This document shows, piece by piece, positions 1 to 12,139 of a DNA stretch of 64,000 nucleotides. Position 1 is the first letter of the stretch; each line of letters begins with the position of its first letter. The stretch is from Ceratodon purpureus. Its lineage: Eukaryota; Streptophyta; Bryopsida; Pseudoditrichales; Ditrichaceae. Location of the stretch: the NCBI GenBank assembly GCA_014871385.1, contig CM026427.1:10664430-10728429 (forward strand), given 5' to 3'. The position numbers were made by a program, and so were the translations under genes. The notes beneath the pieces are model-generated. The model searched no databases. It worked only from the letters and a program-made list of their open reading frames with translations, and was not told the origin of the DNA.

Positions 1-216
1 TCTCAAAACTCAACACGATACGCCTACTCCGAAGAAGTTGGCGAGGATTTTGATGAGGAGGAGGCTGTCGGACTCACAGCAACTACGACATCAAGTAAGC
101 CAACCGTTGTTGAGGTTGAGAAAGGTGGTGCTAAACCTGATGCCAAGGAACGGAAGCCAATCAACACTGATGTATTCAGTCTGGATGACGAGTTGGAAGA
201 AGACAAACGAGATTAG
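1..216 (+). CDS. 3' end of an acidic protein gene, product unknown
   Basis: Frame 1 is open from the first base to a TAG at 214-216 and gives about 71 residues. The peptide is rich in Asp and Glu, with a DFDEEE cluster near residue 17 and a tail reading FSLDDELEED before KRD-stop. The middle is Thr/Ser/Lys-rich and looks disordered. It is probably the last exon or part of the last exon of a gene that starts left of the window. There is no ATG in this frame near the edge and the composition is coding-like, so a terminal fragment is more likely than a small complete gene. I do not recognise the family. The opposite strand and the other frames also hold short ORFs, which I read as shadows. Confidence 0.5.
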   Translation, partial: SQNSTRYAYSEEVGEDFDEEEAVGLTATTTSSKPTVVEVEKGGAKPDAKERKPINTDVFSLDDELEEDKRD

Positions 217-750
217 TTTAGCCTATAAATACGCTGCTGCTTTGGGTTTTTGAATCTGCTAATTACAGCTCCGTACAGATCTTGGAACTAAAACCGGCAG
301 GTTAGATTAGTGTTTAGCTTCGTACGCATAGACAGACAGTGCCAGTTCTATCTTAGATGATATGATAAGTGCATATGTAGGTAGTGCACGAATCCCTCTG
401 TTTTTCTGTGGCATTGACAGTATCAACGGTGGTTCGTTTTTATCATATCTGGTCCGGTTCTATTGGGCATGGCTGTTTCTCACGTCTATCCATGTTCATT
501 TGTGAGCATTTCGACTGATTTTCTTGGTTTTGACGGGATCGATGTTGAAACTAATTCTACGAAACATTCAGACAGTGAACTTCATATACTATCTTCCACA
601 AATACCATTGGATACACAACATATTGACGTAACAGTAAGATTGTGAAATACAGAATTGATACATAACAGGTGCAGCTGATCCTCCTGGAAGCGATACTGC
701 ATCTAAAAGAGCAACCTGGACTAATCTTCCTCGGACCCCGGGAACGTACA
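217..750. other. 3' UTR and intergenic DNA between convergent genes
   Basis: No coding frame worth calling. The stretch lies between the stop of the rightward gene at the left edge and the stop of the leftward proline-rich gene, so it should hold the 3' UTRs of both. Confidence 0.5.
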
Positions 751-2146
751 TCATGGCGGTGGCAAGCTTTTGCCAGAGAAAGATGGCACGCATGGAATTG
801 ATGGAAGTTGAAATGGCAGAGGTGGGATGTTGATGGAAGGAAGGGTTGGCAAAGGTGGGAAGGTCAGGGACTTGGAATTCGGAAGAGGTGGAGCCGGAAG
901 GGTGAACGGCAGGGGTGGCAATTGAGGCAATGAAATCGGCAGAGGCGGAACTTCAAGCTGCGGAACCAGTACATGAGGGGTGGAAGACACAGCCGGATTT
1001 TGAAACTGTGGTGACGCAGGAGGAGTGAATGGTAGAGGTGGAAACCGAAACTGAGGTGAGGCCGGAGGAGTGAATGGCAGAGGCGGAAATTGAAACCGTG
1101 GTGGAGCAGGGGGCCGAATGAAGGGCAGAGGCGGAACTTGAAATTGCTTCAATGCTCTCCTGTGATTGATTTTAAATGGAATGACGTGCTGATTTCCTGG
1201 CGCTGCTCGGCTTGGAGACGTCATTGCAACTCTAACTCCCACTTTCTTTTTGGCGCAGAGGATGAAGAGTGCCTTGACAGGTCGTGATGGGGGCGGTACT
1301 CTCTGCCGTGCAGGATCGTTGACTGGTGATCCCATCGTGCGGCGAAGTTGAGCCGATCTGAATCTTGTCGCCACTGCCACTGCATTGCAATTTCCATCTG
1401 AGACGTCCTGCAGTCGCCGAGCAAGCATCTTCCTCAGGCGCTGACGTTTGGACATTGCCTTCAACAAGCTTGCATCAGTGATTTCTCCTCCGTTGTTGTC
1501 TGCAGAGCAACCATGACAGGAAGCTGTAGGTCAGCAAACAAAGTAACTTGAGTTTCTTCATGGAGAAATTACAGAAGTCCGCATGATTATACGGTGGCCT
1601 TCATCTCAAAGTGTCGTCGAGGATAATACTACTTATACACTTATCTATCTACGGAGATGGTTGGAAATCCTGATTGTGACCGACATTTAGACTCACGCAG
1701 CTCGAATCAGTTCAAAATTTGTAGTTCAATAATTAGATCCTCACAGAATGATCAGGTTCCCATGAACGTACACAAGCGAAATGGAGATCGCATGGATTCG
1801 ATGTTTATCTAAATTGTAGACTATGACCTCAGGCCCGACTTGTTCCAATAGGAGAGAGAAGTGACGTTTTAAGAGATACTACTGCTACGGATCTTGTAAC
1901 ATACAAAGTGAAGCATTCGTCGTTCTTCTCACCTACTTGCATTGCTCCTGCGAATCGGCTGCTTGGACTAAGACGAATGGTGTAGACTTGATTCGGCAGT
2001 CTGACCTTCGCTTTCTGTTCCATTGAAGACTCAACTCCATCTGTAGCGTCAGCTGAATGAGTTATGAGACCCTGGCAAACAAGTGGAAGAGCTAGAAACA
2101 AAGGAATCATTAACACTAGCGCAGTTTTGACAGCCAGTATCCTCAT
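751..2146 (-). CDS. secreted proline-rich protein with PPLPF repeats
   Basis: Two exons on the minus strand, 1933-2146 and 751-1523, joined in phase 1 across a GTGAG donor and a CTACAG acceptor, give 328 residues. I start at the ATG at 2146 rather than upstream in-frame Mets because it is followed at once by a signal peptide (MRILAVKTALVLMIPLFLAL, then PLVCQG). A short basic region (KAMSKRQRLRKMLARR) follows, and the C-terminal half is built of repeats around PPLPF, such as FPPLPFTPPASPQF. This suggests a secreted structural or cell-wall protein of the extensin/proline-rich class. Few Ser-Pro4 motifs are seen, so it is not a classical extensin. The repeat register is intact and there is no frame damage. 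Function is inferred from composition only. Confidence 0.65.
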
Positions 2147-4345
2147 GGTAGGAGAGTATTGTACTGCTCCAACCACAGAGTATGGCATCACTTGAGCAGA
2201 GCTACATACTTTGATCCCCATTCGGCCTTCCAGAGGTGCAGAGCTAGCTGATTATCTCACTGAACTAATTTTGAAGGATCTGGAGGACTTGAAGAGTCAA
2301 TTTATATTAGTCAGAATTTTCTTGCTGCAAATATGGTCAGCTCTGAGGTGGCTGCTTCAGTGGTTGCCGTGGAGGGATGATCAACAAGAACGGTGGAAGG
2401 AAGTCAAAGGAGAGCGATCATGCTCGTGAGGGCAAAGCAGGAGTACACTCCGCAGCCCGTGAATTTAAGTCCGGACCAGCTCTTACTTGGATGGATACCT
2501 GACAGATCTGACAGCATTTTAGGCGTGCTTACTACACCTGGAAGATGTCCTGCCGGCACTCACTTAGTACCATTTCTTAACCTTAATTCACACCGCTCGC
2601 TAAGTAATGCGCCCTCGAGTTTGAGTACTACGATATCATGCTTGATTGACCTTTCTTAGATAGTGTTAGGAAGAATTCTGCGTTCCACTGTTTCAAATCA
2701 TGGCCTCCGCATAATCATTTGAAATCAATCAGGCGATGTAACGAGTTGATTTTTTTAATTCAGGGGCGCTAGAGTGTACAATGTCGACGCTATTTCCTTA
2801 AAGAAGAATGCTGCGCCTTTGCCAGACATTAGACTTAACGAGCGAGAGAAGCCAGCAAACAGGAAGGCTGCTTTCTGATAGCGATGTATAGAGTACAGAA
2901 TGGTACAAAAATGTAGATGCCAGGGACGTATGATCTGCCGATGTAACAGTTCCATATGCAGAAGACAATAATATGACAGCATCAAATGTCACTCAATTCG
3001 TTCGGTACTTCGAGCTGTCTGGTTTCACTGCACTTGTATACTTAGCTCAATATGTGATTCTGGTGCCATGCCCGTGTATATTGTATCTCTTGAGGCTAAA
3101 CGACAATCTTGAAAGATGCTAAACTTTTGTGAACAAACACAAATTTGCACCTTGCATACGAAATTTGCTAAAGAATTACTGCGCAAAATTCATCACCCAT
3201 GAGCTCCGGTTTCCAAGCTGATGGTGTATATCCATCGTGATTGCCCGCTCCAGAGATAACCATGTCGTCATTCCTCCGAGATGTCCGGGGAAGTACGAAG
3301 GTTCATCAAACTGCTCCAAATTGAAGCTCATGAAGCAATGTGCTACTGCTGTCCAGAGTTCATTATTTTTCAAACGAAACGCCCACCGCCTATTCAATCA
3401 CAAGGTACCTGACAAGGTGAGAGCCCCTTATGAGTAGATGCACTAGTGTGAGGAAGTCTCATAGGGCTCGCCCCACAAAAAAATTCCCACCATATACATC
3501 TGAGCACGCAGTACTTTCAATCCCCCGGGTTAATGTAAAAACATATTACAGCCAATAAGCAGGCAGGAGCTAAGCACGCCATGCAAAACACCCTCGTTGT
3601 TGCTCCGTATAAAGCCCTCCGTCCTTCATAGTGCCTCAACATCACATGAGCCCCTCTCCCTCCCTCTGTCTTCCGAGGCTGATCTCTATCTGCCACCTTC
3701 TACTTTTTTCACATCTCCTTGTTCCTCTCCCTCTACCACCATGTCAATTAATTTTTATTAATTTAACCTCTAACACCTAACCTCTCCCTCTGTTCCTCTG
3801 ACAGAAACCTCTCTGACTACTGCATATACAATTTCGTTTTAAAATTTGCCAGGAGCATGTCGTAACCGGAAGTCCACAAAGTCAAATCGACTAATCATAT
3901 CCAGATGCCTACAGCCCCCTTCAGCTCCCCTCTACCAACCAATCAACTGGTGAATCATATCTGTAAGCATGTCACTGAATCTGTACGCACCACTGGTCAT
4001 AGCAGGCACCCCCCAATTCCCGACAAAGATCATCCCTACTTAACATAATGATAGAATTTTCGTTATCGCATTCGATCCTTCAATTTTTCGGAACACTGGA
4101 AGTCCCTTTGCAGCAGCAGCATTCACCAATGCCCTGAACTTACCGCAATTCATAACATTGACACTAAAGGTCGGGCAGCTTGTAAATGGATGGCTAGATC
4201 TCTGATTGGCAAAATCCGAGCGCTTACAGAGGCTTGTAATTGAACAAAATGTCAAGTTTGATACATCTCATCATCAAATTCGGAGATTTCGAGCCCTGCT
4301 CCCGCTCCGGCTACGGGACAGGACGATATCAAGATAATAGCCATT
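2147..4345. other. intergenic, no supportable gene
   Basis: Contains the likely promoter of the proline-rich gene (immediately right of 2146). Only short ORFs without family features are present. The interval 3620-3830 is pyrimidine-rich (CCCTCTC runs). Confidence 0.5.
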
Positions 4346-4416
4346 GCGCAGCTGGTGTAGTGGTATCATAGTACCCTCCCACGGTACTGACCGGGGTTCG
4401 ATTCCCCGGCTGCGCA
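4346..4416 (+). tRNA. trnG-CCC: tRNA-Gly (anticodon CCC)
   Basis: The 71-base segment folds as a tRNA. The acceptor stem GCGCAGC pairs with GCTGCGC, and a discriminator A follows at 4416. The anticodon stem GTACC/GGTAC encloses the seven-base loop CTCCCAC, giving anticodon CCC. The T arm is CCGGG-GTTCGAT-TCCCGG-like with the invariant TTCGA. The D arm carries TAGTGGTA. There is no intron and no encoded CCA, as expected for a nuclear tRNA gene. It reads codon GGG. T-rich stretches follow downstream, suiting Pol III termination. Confidence 0.95.
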
Positions 4417-5314
4417 CGTTTTCCTCCGACAGTTCAAATCCTGAAATCATACCAACGCTTCGGAGAATTTTTTTGAGCTTCTCAGTTGTCAGGTAGAGTT
4501 TCTAGTGATGGTTGATCTAGACCAGGGTCTTTCCCCAGCTTTTCATGCCATGAGTTAGTCTCCAATTCTCGTAAAATGATTCGTAAGCGTTCGGTATCTG
4601 ACTGTGCAACAACCTAGATTCTCAAGTGGTATTTTCTACTGAAGGACATCGACTTTGTTACAAACAAGACACTCCTTGCGAGCACTCCTTGCGAGCACTT
4701 TTTATTGCCGATCCAAGACAATGAAACGTCAAACACCAGTCTGTAGCCCAAAATACATCCTCATGAGATTGTTATTTGATGCAGGACCAAGAATTGAAAG
4801 AATTCAATAAAAGACAAAAAAAAAAAACTGCAAGGAACCAGAGTCCAGTCTGTAAGATGAAACTGAACAGCAATCCGGATTAACCTCACTACTGCATACG
4901 ATATAAAATAAGGAACTTACCGGTTCAATCGCGTAAACTGGGAATAACTGAAGTAACACCACTCAAACATGAAAAACTTCTGCACTCAGGGAAGATCAGT
5001 TTTATAAAGTGACAATAGTGACACAAAGTTTCATGATCACAAGTCTACTGGAAATTCCAAAGGCTTTCACGTTTGAAGGGGGGAAAAACCGAAGAGAGAC
5101 ACTTGAGAATGGACACCATTAATTTTGTACGATCACAAAAATATCCAGGCGGCTTCAGCACAAGACCTCTAAATAATCTAAAATTTCAGAGCTGGGAAAA
5201 GATCAGACACCACTATACCCTAAATCAACCTGCATGTTCATAAAATTCTACAATAAGCTATGTACCTGTTTGTGACTTCTCAGCAACCTATGCACCAACT
5301 CAGGTTCCAAACTA
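4417..5314. other. intergenic and MinD 3' flank
   Basis: No gene seen. A 10-A run near 4820 and a short tandem GCGAGCACTCCTT duplication near 4678-4700 are the only notable features. The right part should be the 3' UTR of the leftward MinD gene. Confidence 0.5.
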
Positions 5315-6424
5315 TCAACTCTTACCACTCAGGAAGGGGAAAAGGCTTCGTTTCGGAGGGGCTTCTTCTATCAATATCGCTTTCATACTGTCCTTCTCCA
5401 CTAATCTCCAAGCCATCTGCTCCAGTGCCAGCCCAGCCAGCGTTGGCGGATTCTTCAGCACCAACGGGTACCCTCTATTTGAACTCTTAATAACTTCAGC
5501 ATCCTCAGGCACAACCCCGAGCAAAGGCAACCCAAGCATCTCTTGCACGTCGAGCACGGACATCATATCCTCCCCCTTAATCATATCACTCCTCACTCTA
5601 TTCACCACCATCTTTATATCCCTAATTCCATCACATTCGAGCAACCCCGTCACTCGATCCGCATCCCGCAAACTAGTAATATCAGGGGTTGTAACCAGAA
5701 TCGCCTCCTTTGCAGGAGTAATCGCAGTGATAAATCCAGCATCAATACCAGCAGGGCAATCAATCAGGATAAAATCAGGCTGCCCCTCCGGCCGTTTCCG
5801 CAACGCATCAACGAGCCATGTGAGCGCCTTCCCTCCAAATCCCAACGGCATCTTGTACCGCGGCTTATTAATACACAAAAGCTCAAAATTCGTCCACCTC
5901 TTGTCCCGAATCAAAGCCTGATCAAGCCGACACTCCCCATTCAAAACCTCCATCGCCGTGTAATTCACCCGATTCTCCAGCCCAAGGAGAAGATCAAGGT
6001 TCCGAAGCCCGACATCCGCATCGATTGCCACCACCTTGAAGTTCAACCGCGCAAGACACATGCCCAGATTCGCAGTTGTCGTCGTCTTCCCAACCCCTCC
6101 TTTCCCAGACGTGATCACCACCACTCGAGGCACCTCCCCAGCAAGCTCAGGCCTCCTGTTCCACTGCAACATAGCCTCCGGCACAATGCGACACCGCCTC
6201 TCGCATCTTCTTCCCCCAAACTCCCGCCCCTTCAATCCCTCCCCCACAATGCTGCCATTCATAAACCCTAAACCCTGAGCACTGACCTGAGCTCTGGACT
6301 TCCCACCTGTTGCTGGAAGAACAGACGTTGCAAATGCTGCCCTGGATCGTCGCTCCACGCCATTGCTGTAAGAGCGCTGCTGCTGGAATGCGAAACTTGC
6401 AGGGTTTGAAGCGAGGCTCTTCAT
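5315..6424 (-). CDS. MIND1: plastid division-site ATPase MinD
   Basis: Single-exon ORF of 369 residues. The first ~95 residues are Ser/Arg/Ala-rich, poor in acids, and look like a chloroplast transit peptide. The mature part is a full bacterial-type MinD. It has a deviant Walker A KGGVGKT at residues 108-114, the switch region DADVGLRNLD near 135, a Walker B-type ILIDCPAG, and the TTPDITSLRDADRV and VVNRVRSDM blocks. It ends in a basic/hydrophobic C-terminal helix of the membrane-targeting type. In plants and cyanobacteria MinD works with MinE and ARC3/MinC to place the FtsZ ring at mid-plastid. An intronless MIND gene in land plants fits descent from the plastid ancestor. The start is set by the first ATG before the transit-like sequence. 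No frame damage is present. Confidence 0.96.
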   Translation of the reverse strand: MKSLASNPASFAFQQQRSYSNGVERRSRAAFATSVLPATGGKSRAQVSAQGLGFMNGSIVGEGLKGREFGGRRCERRCRIVPEAMLQWNRRPELAGEVPRVVVITSGKGGVGKTTTTANLGMCLARLNFKVVAIDADVGLRNLDLLLGLENRVNYTAMEVLNGECRLDQALIRDKRWTNFELLCINKPRYKMPLGFGGKALTWLVDALRKRPEGQPDFILIDCPAGIDAGFITAITPAKEAILVTTPDITSLRDADRVTGLLECDGIRDIKMVVNRVRSDMIKGEDMMSVLDVQEMLGLPLLGVVPEDAEVIKSSNRGYPLVLKNPPTLAGLALEQMAWRLVEKDSMKAILIEEAPPKRSLFPFLSGKS

Positions 6425-8021
6425 CGTGTTCTCCCTTCCGCCACAGATGGAGGTTTCGCCCGAGTTTGGGCTCGTTCGAAAGCTACAAGCGTGGCGAAAA
6501 CATTTCCATGGCGATCGGAGTCTAGTTTCGCGTTGAGAGTCACTGGTGGTGCTTGCTTGACATGTCTGTGCTTGCGGTCGAAGTGTGATGGTGCGTCTGC
6601 CAGAGGTTTAGGGTTTGCGACGGAACCTGGCTCATCGAGAGATTATCTACGCGATATGTAGAGTCAAGGAATTGAAATGTACACTAAAGGTAGATAATGT
6701 CTTCCCCGCCAAATGTTGTTCGGTTGGTGCTGAATCTCTTGTAAAGGCCGGTTTACGCTAGGGGCCGGATATTGAGGGCCGGTCCAAACTCTTCAAATAT
6801 TGATTCTTCCAAATTGGGCCCAAGGGCTTTATAATAGGGCCCGACAGGATCTTCATTCTATCCTATGTGGCATTCTACGTGATAGTGGTTTGGCACCCAA
6901 ATGTTTGGGCCTTATTGATGCAATTGGGTCAAGGTTTCCCTTGGCTCAAACTACAAACTTGGTCTAGAGTTGAGGCCGTGATTGGAGGTTGAATTAGTGA
7001 GCAGATCGGCCTATCTTTTGGCCAACCCAAAGAATGTGTAAAGTGGGCCTAAGTTGTGTAAATTTTATTGTTCGTCTTTAAATAAACATAATTGCCATCT
7101 TAGCCAAATACGCAATGTTGTGTTTTTTAGTGTTGGAACAATGGATCTTATGTATTTGAGAAATTGTTAAAAGAGGACAAGACTATTTTTTGATGTTTTC
7201 AATGGCGGCAATGATGTTTTTGATACATTCTTCAAATGTAAATGTATCACTTCTTCTCAACATGTGTAGACTTGTAGATTTTATTATTAATAATGAGATA
7301 TGCTTTGAGCAATGAAAAAAAAAATTGTATTTGCAAAATTTGATAGTACGTATTCAGGTGGTATCTAGCCATGTGATAATTATGCAATTTATTTGTGAAG
7401 ATATACTAAGAGTTGTATATATCTTACCTAATTTCTTTTAAAGGTTCATGAACACACAAAACCTTGTATATATTGTGGACATAATAACAGAGAAGAAATG
7501 ATTGTTCATCCATAAAAATTTCAAAGCCTATTTCAACATGTCAACAACAACTAAGATTCTTTTGTATTGAAGAATGATATGTGGCACTATTACTTTCAAC
7601 TAATCCACATTCTCCGACATGGCCCCAACAATCTCCCCGATCTCAAACCTTCACCCTAATACAGTGCATATTTGGTCAATATGCCCACATTAGAAAAATA
7701 TGCATTGTTAAATTATGGTTGATGCTAGGAGAATCACCATGTGGTGCATTTAAAAATATAGGAATAGCATGGCTTTTGAAAAGGTGCTATGGCCTAAGTA
7801 GAAAGTTGCATACTTTATTTGAGACAATTCAATAAATTATGCGCACATTGCTTGGAAGCGGGTCCCTACAAAGCTCAAGAGAATTTAATTAGAAGCCTAA
7901 ATTCTTAGTACTCTAACAGCCTTCAACGCTACATAGATGGTTAGAAACATTCTTAGCACTAGGCTTGTCTATAGGATGAAGTGGAATCTTCTCCTCTTCT
8001 CTTCCAATGGACCTATCATAA
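6425..8021. other. MinD promoter side and AT-rich intergenic DNA
   Basis: The first 250 bases right of 6424 should hold the leader and promoter of MinD. Beyond 6750 the base composition drops and no coding frame is convincing. The 84-residue ORF near 7581-7835 has no family feature. Confidence 0.4.
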
Positions 8022-8256
8022 CCCCTAAAATTCCACAAAATCCAAAGTGGGTTGTAGGGAACTTCAACAAGCTACCATAGTTAGGATTTTTAATATATCT
8101 TGACAAGATTTTTTTAGTGAACATGATAAATCATAATCTTTATGGGGTTTAAATTTCAGCATTTGAAAAAATAAAAATAAAAAAAGGGATTTTTTTGAAA
8201 TTTTCAGCATTTTAGAAGTGAAAATTGGCAAAAAAATGGGCCTGGAATTTTAGGGG
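8022..8256. mobile_element. short TTAA-flanked MITE, copy 1 (235 bp)
   Basis: Ends are CCCCTAAAATTCCA on the left and its inverse TGGAATTTTAGGGG on the right. The right flank is TTAA and the left flank is ATAA, one base away from TTAA. The interior is AT-rich with no coding capacity. A second copy lies at 38290-38520 with both TTAA flanks intact and the same order of internal blocks (CAAGCTACCATAGTTAGGAT and CAGCATTT). TTAA target duplications and CCC/GGG termini point to piggyBac-type mobilisation, so this is a non-autonomous derivative. Confidence 0.75.
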
Positions 8257-11200
8257 TTAAGTGGGTTTGACTTTAGTTCAATTTCCAAAAGTCCTCCTCC
8301 CATCTTCATCCAATGAGGGCTATATTTCACTCTTTGCAATGAACTTTTTTTCATTTTTGTTAAAAGAAGTTTAAAAATTTAAAAATATTCATTTAATGTT
8401 TATTAATTTTTAAATTCATTTAATTTTTGTAAATCCAACAATATGTATTAGTAAGATAGGAGTACCAAAAAGTGCCACTTTTGGAGCCTTTCTCTTGGTT
8501 AAATAACATAATTATTGATATAAAGAAAATACACTAAGGTTGGGCAACAAAGAGAACATGGACCAAAAACAATTCAAAATATTTGATACATTTATCTAGC
8601 ATGATTATTTGTAATTCCATGATCCCATATCCATTCGACTTGAATCAACATCCATATACTGCCAAATCAATGTTTGCTACAATTATATTTTTAATAGTAA
8701 CTACATGCATTAGTGGTTGACCTTAGAGTCTTGGAAAACAAGGTCAAAGAAATGAAACGTGTGCTTAGTTTGGATGAACATGCATTGGAAGAAGTGAGAG
8801 TCCTCAAAAATGTAGAACCAACAAGCGCAACAACAATATGTGTTAAGAATAGATGGCTATTGCGAGAAGCAACCGATGTGATTCTTCTTTGCACTTGATA
8901 TAAAGTGAAAGCCTAAGAGCCCTCTTATTATTTCATCTTGCCCTCTTCATCTTATGTCCACATTTTATCCTCTACATTTCACCCTCTTGATTCTACCCTC
9001 TTCATCTTGCACTCTTTATTTTGTCATCTTCACCTTGTCTTCTTCATTTAGATGTCATGATCTCACCTACCTAATCTTCTCCTCCTCATCTTGCCTTCCT
9101 TATATTTTCTTCTTAATCTCAATGCCCTCTTCAGCAAACACATTCCAACCTTGTCCTCAAACACAGTGCATTTGTCCATAATACAAGTTTTGTGCACATG
9201 CAAAAATAATTTTATTAAATTACAAAAGATAAAATTAAGAAAATGTAACAAAAACTTTTGCTTGAGCAACAATTTAATGTACATGAGCAGCTCCAATGCA
9301 TAGAAAACACTTGTTAGTTGTTGTGTATTCAACTAATGCTGTAGTTTTATCATTCCTTATGTTCTCATTGATTCTTTCAATTTTTCTTGCATTTATTTTT
9401 GACATCATGCACATTTCCACGTACATTACGTAGTCATAGAAGATTATACTGATTTTAGGTTAACATAATTGGTGTCTTTCAAATGGAGAGATGGACAAAC
9501 ATGCATACATGATTTAACATAAATATTTTTTTTGATTTACTTGAGAGCCAAGAATGTAGACTATAGAATGCAATTTTTTCTTTAATTTGAACCATAGGCC
9601 AGTTCCAATCCTTTTTTTTCTGTCAATTCTCGACGTTCAAACATGAAGAAAAAATGATGAAGAACAATGTATCTAATAAATCTATTAGTGTTCCCATGAG
9701 TTGGATACACATGTATGGTAAATACTACTCAATTACTTTTGTGAAGCTATTTTTATGAAGTAGTGGATGTAAAAATGGATGAATTCATTTACTAAGATCC
9801 AATTTGGAACCTCAAATTAGTGAAAAATAAATGAATGAAAACAAAGAATTAGTATCCATGAAAATTAACTAAAATAAATGCTATTATTAAAAAATTAGCA
9901 ACGTAATCTAAAACCTAAATTGTACCTTTAAATTGAAATTGTAAAAAATGAATACAAATAACCAAGCCTTTAATTTAGTACCTAATAAGTTTTAAAGTCC
10001 ATTCTTATTAAATAGAGTAATTGGTATTTAATGGGAAGTCAATTAAAAGCTACTATAGCAAATCTGAAACAGAAAGTTGTCTATTCTTCTACATTGAAGA
10101 TTCAAAATTTTAGTGTTTTCTAAAATAACAAGGTTAGACTATATGGTGACAATAACGACAGAAACAACTAATCTAAAATCAGTATATATTGTAAATAGAT
10201 GAATGTTATTAAGTTTATAAAAAATGTGATTTCTTTATATACATCTTGTAGACTTTGAAGTTATAGTAATTTTGACCTTTAGGAAAATGAAGATTATTTC
10301 ATTCATGTGCCTACAATTAAATATGTATAGATTCTACAAATAAATTTGCAAATTTGCCAAAAATCAACATCTTTGGTTGTATACTAGAATTCAAAGTCTA
10401 AAGCCCAACGCCCTCAAATGTGCATATATGACAATGTTTTTTTTAAAAAAGGTTTGGTTCTTAAAACTTAGATTTTTGACAAGAATTTGAAGTTGTATGA
10501 TAATGGAGAGTCAAAAGTCCAAACTATTTCATTCATTGATATATTTTCAAGATAATATTTCAATCACTAGTGGTTGGTCATATTCAGCTAGCTTTTGTCA
10601 TAAATTATTTAATGATCCTTTAACATTAGTTGGTGTTTTGCTGCTTAGGTTTAAAAATCAATTTTCAAGCATAAATTCATTTTCAATCATGTTACTTTTA
10701 ACAGAAACAGGACAACACTTTTCTACTTGTTCATTAAATTATACATGAAACTCTCCTATTTTTCAAGATTTGTAAAAAAACAAAAAACGATTGACAATTT
10801 TTTATAAATGATTTAGTATTCAAATCTTAGATCCTTTACACCAAGCACCTTGTCAACGATACCAAGGCTGCACATGTGGGACCCCAAGGGTCGGGCCTTT
10901 TTTTCTGGAAAATGCTCCCTCCTCTCCTCAGTCCCATGCCAAGCTCTCAACTTCCACATAAATGTCCACCGAGTATGCCACACTTCGCCAACTTTACACG
11001 AAATGTCTGTCGAAGGACACGAATCGGAGCAAAGGCTTTGGACTTCACCAGGATTGGCTACGTCGCGAATGAATCAAAAAGTCCGGCGTCCTTGCGAGTG
11101 CTCAGACGTCGTGCTTTTCGTAAACTAATCCAATAACCTGTGATTCGGCACCATAATGCGACCACTAACACTCGATCCCAATTATCCGTCCCGAAGCCAA

Positions 11201-12139
11201 GCAACAGGCCGCATGGAAAAAGATCGTACTGTGTGGCGCTGGTTTCGTCTCGATGACATGGTTTCTGTGGGAGCTCCTCACTTCTTTCCACATCCAGCTT
11301 TCGGAGTAATAAGTCTAGTAAGCAAGTGGCACCTCATCTGCGATGAACGCCATCGTTACAGGAACTTCAAATCAACGCTCAAGACGAGGTTCCAGAGAAT
11401 GTGATCTGGTTGAAAAATGGGTTGAAAGCCGCGGATTGCCGATCGATCAATATCAGATCGAAGATCATAGTGACAACTGCATGTGAAAATTACTTATGCA
11501 TTCAACTTAGTAAGTTAATCGAGTGTTCTATCTAGAGTGTTGTATCTTTGTTTTTGTGTTGTGTGTCCGATCGGCAAATCTCAATCGTCACTTTCTTCAG
11601 ATTGTCGACTCTGGACTAGTCTTGTATGCAGTGGGGTTTTTTAATAGTGAGTTTCATTAGTTACCGCCTGCATTTAAGTCTTTTACACGTGTTGCGGAAA
11701 GTTAATTCTTATCCACTTCGTGTCAGATGGACCTAGAATGCGGGAAGAAGGAGCATACAAGGAGGATGTATGCAGCGGGAACGGACTGAGACGAGTCTCT
11801 GGTGCACATTTTGTAGCTTCATTTCTACGTTTCGAATAGCGGGTTGATGAATTGAGAACCTGTTTTGTGGCCCAGCCTTCTTGCGAGACAGGCGATTCGA
11901 TTTTCAGTTGGATTCTGTAAGATCTGGTGCAATCTCTTGTAGATCGATGTGAGTGTTAAGTGTTGTTGAATCGCTGTTGAGGTCTGTCACTCGATGTTCT
12001 TTGAGGTTCAGAATTTCGGTTTAACTGGAGATTAAGACCTGTTTTGTTGCTGAAAACCTGAATGTGAGCTGCAGATTTGAGTATCAAGGGCTTGCATTTC
12101 GGCTTTTGAGCAGAGGGGATTTTTCACTTGGAGGCATTT
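8257..12139. other. AT-rich intergenic stretch, no convincing gene until the plastid-protein leader
   Basis: Scattered ORFs below 100 residues show no motif. At 8917-9130 there is a pyrimidine-rich tract of loosely repeated CCCTCTTCATCTTG-like units. From about 10850 the composition becomes more balanced, and 11400-12139 is probably the promoter and 5' leader of the next rightward gene. Confidence 0.4.

Noticed and set aside
5543-6271. 242-residue plus-strand ORF opposite MinD
   Set aside because: His/Pro/Arg-rich antisense shadow of the well-supported MinD frame.
7581-7835. 84-residue ORF as a gene
   Set aside because: Lies in AT-rich DNA, has no motif, and no splice partner or conserved composition.
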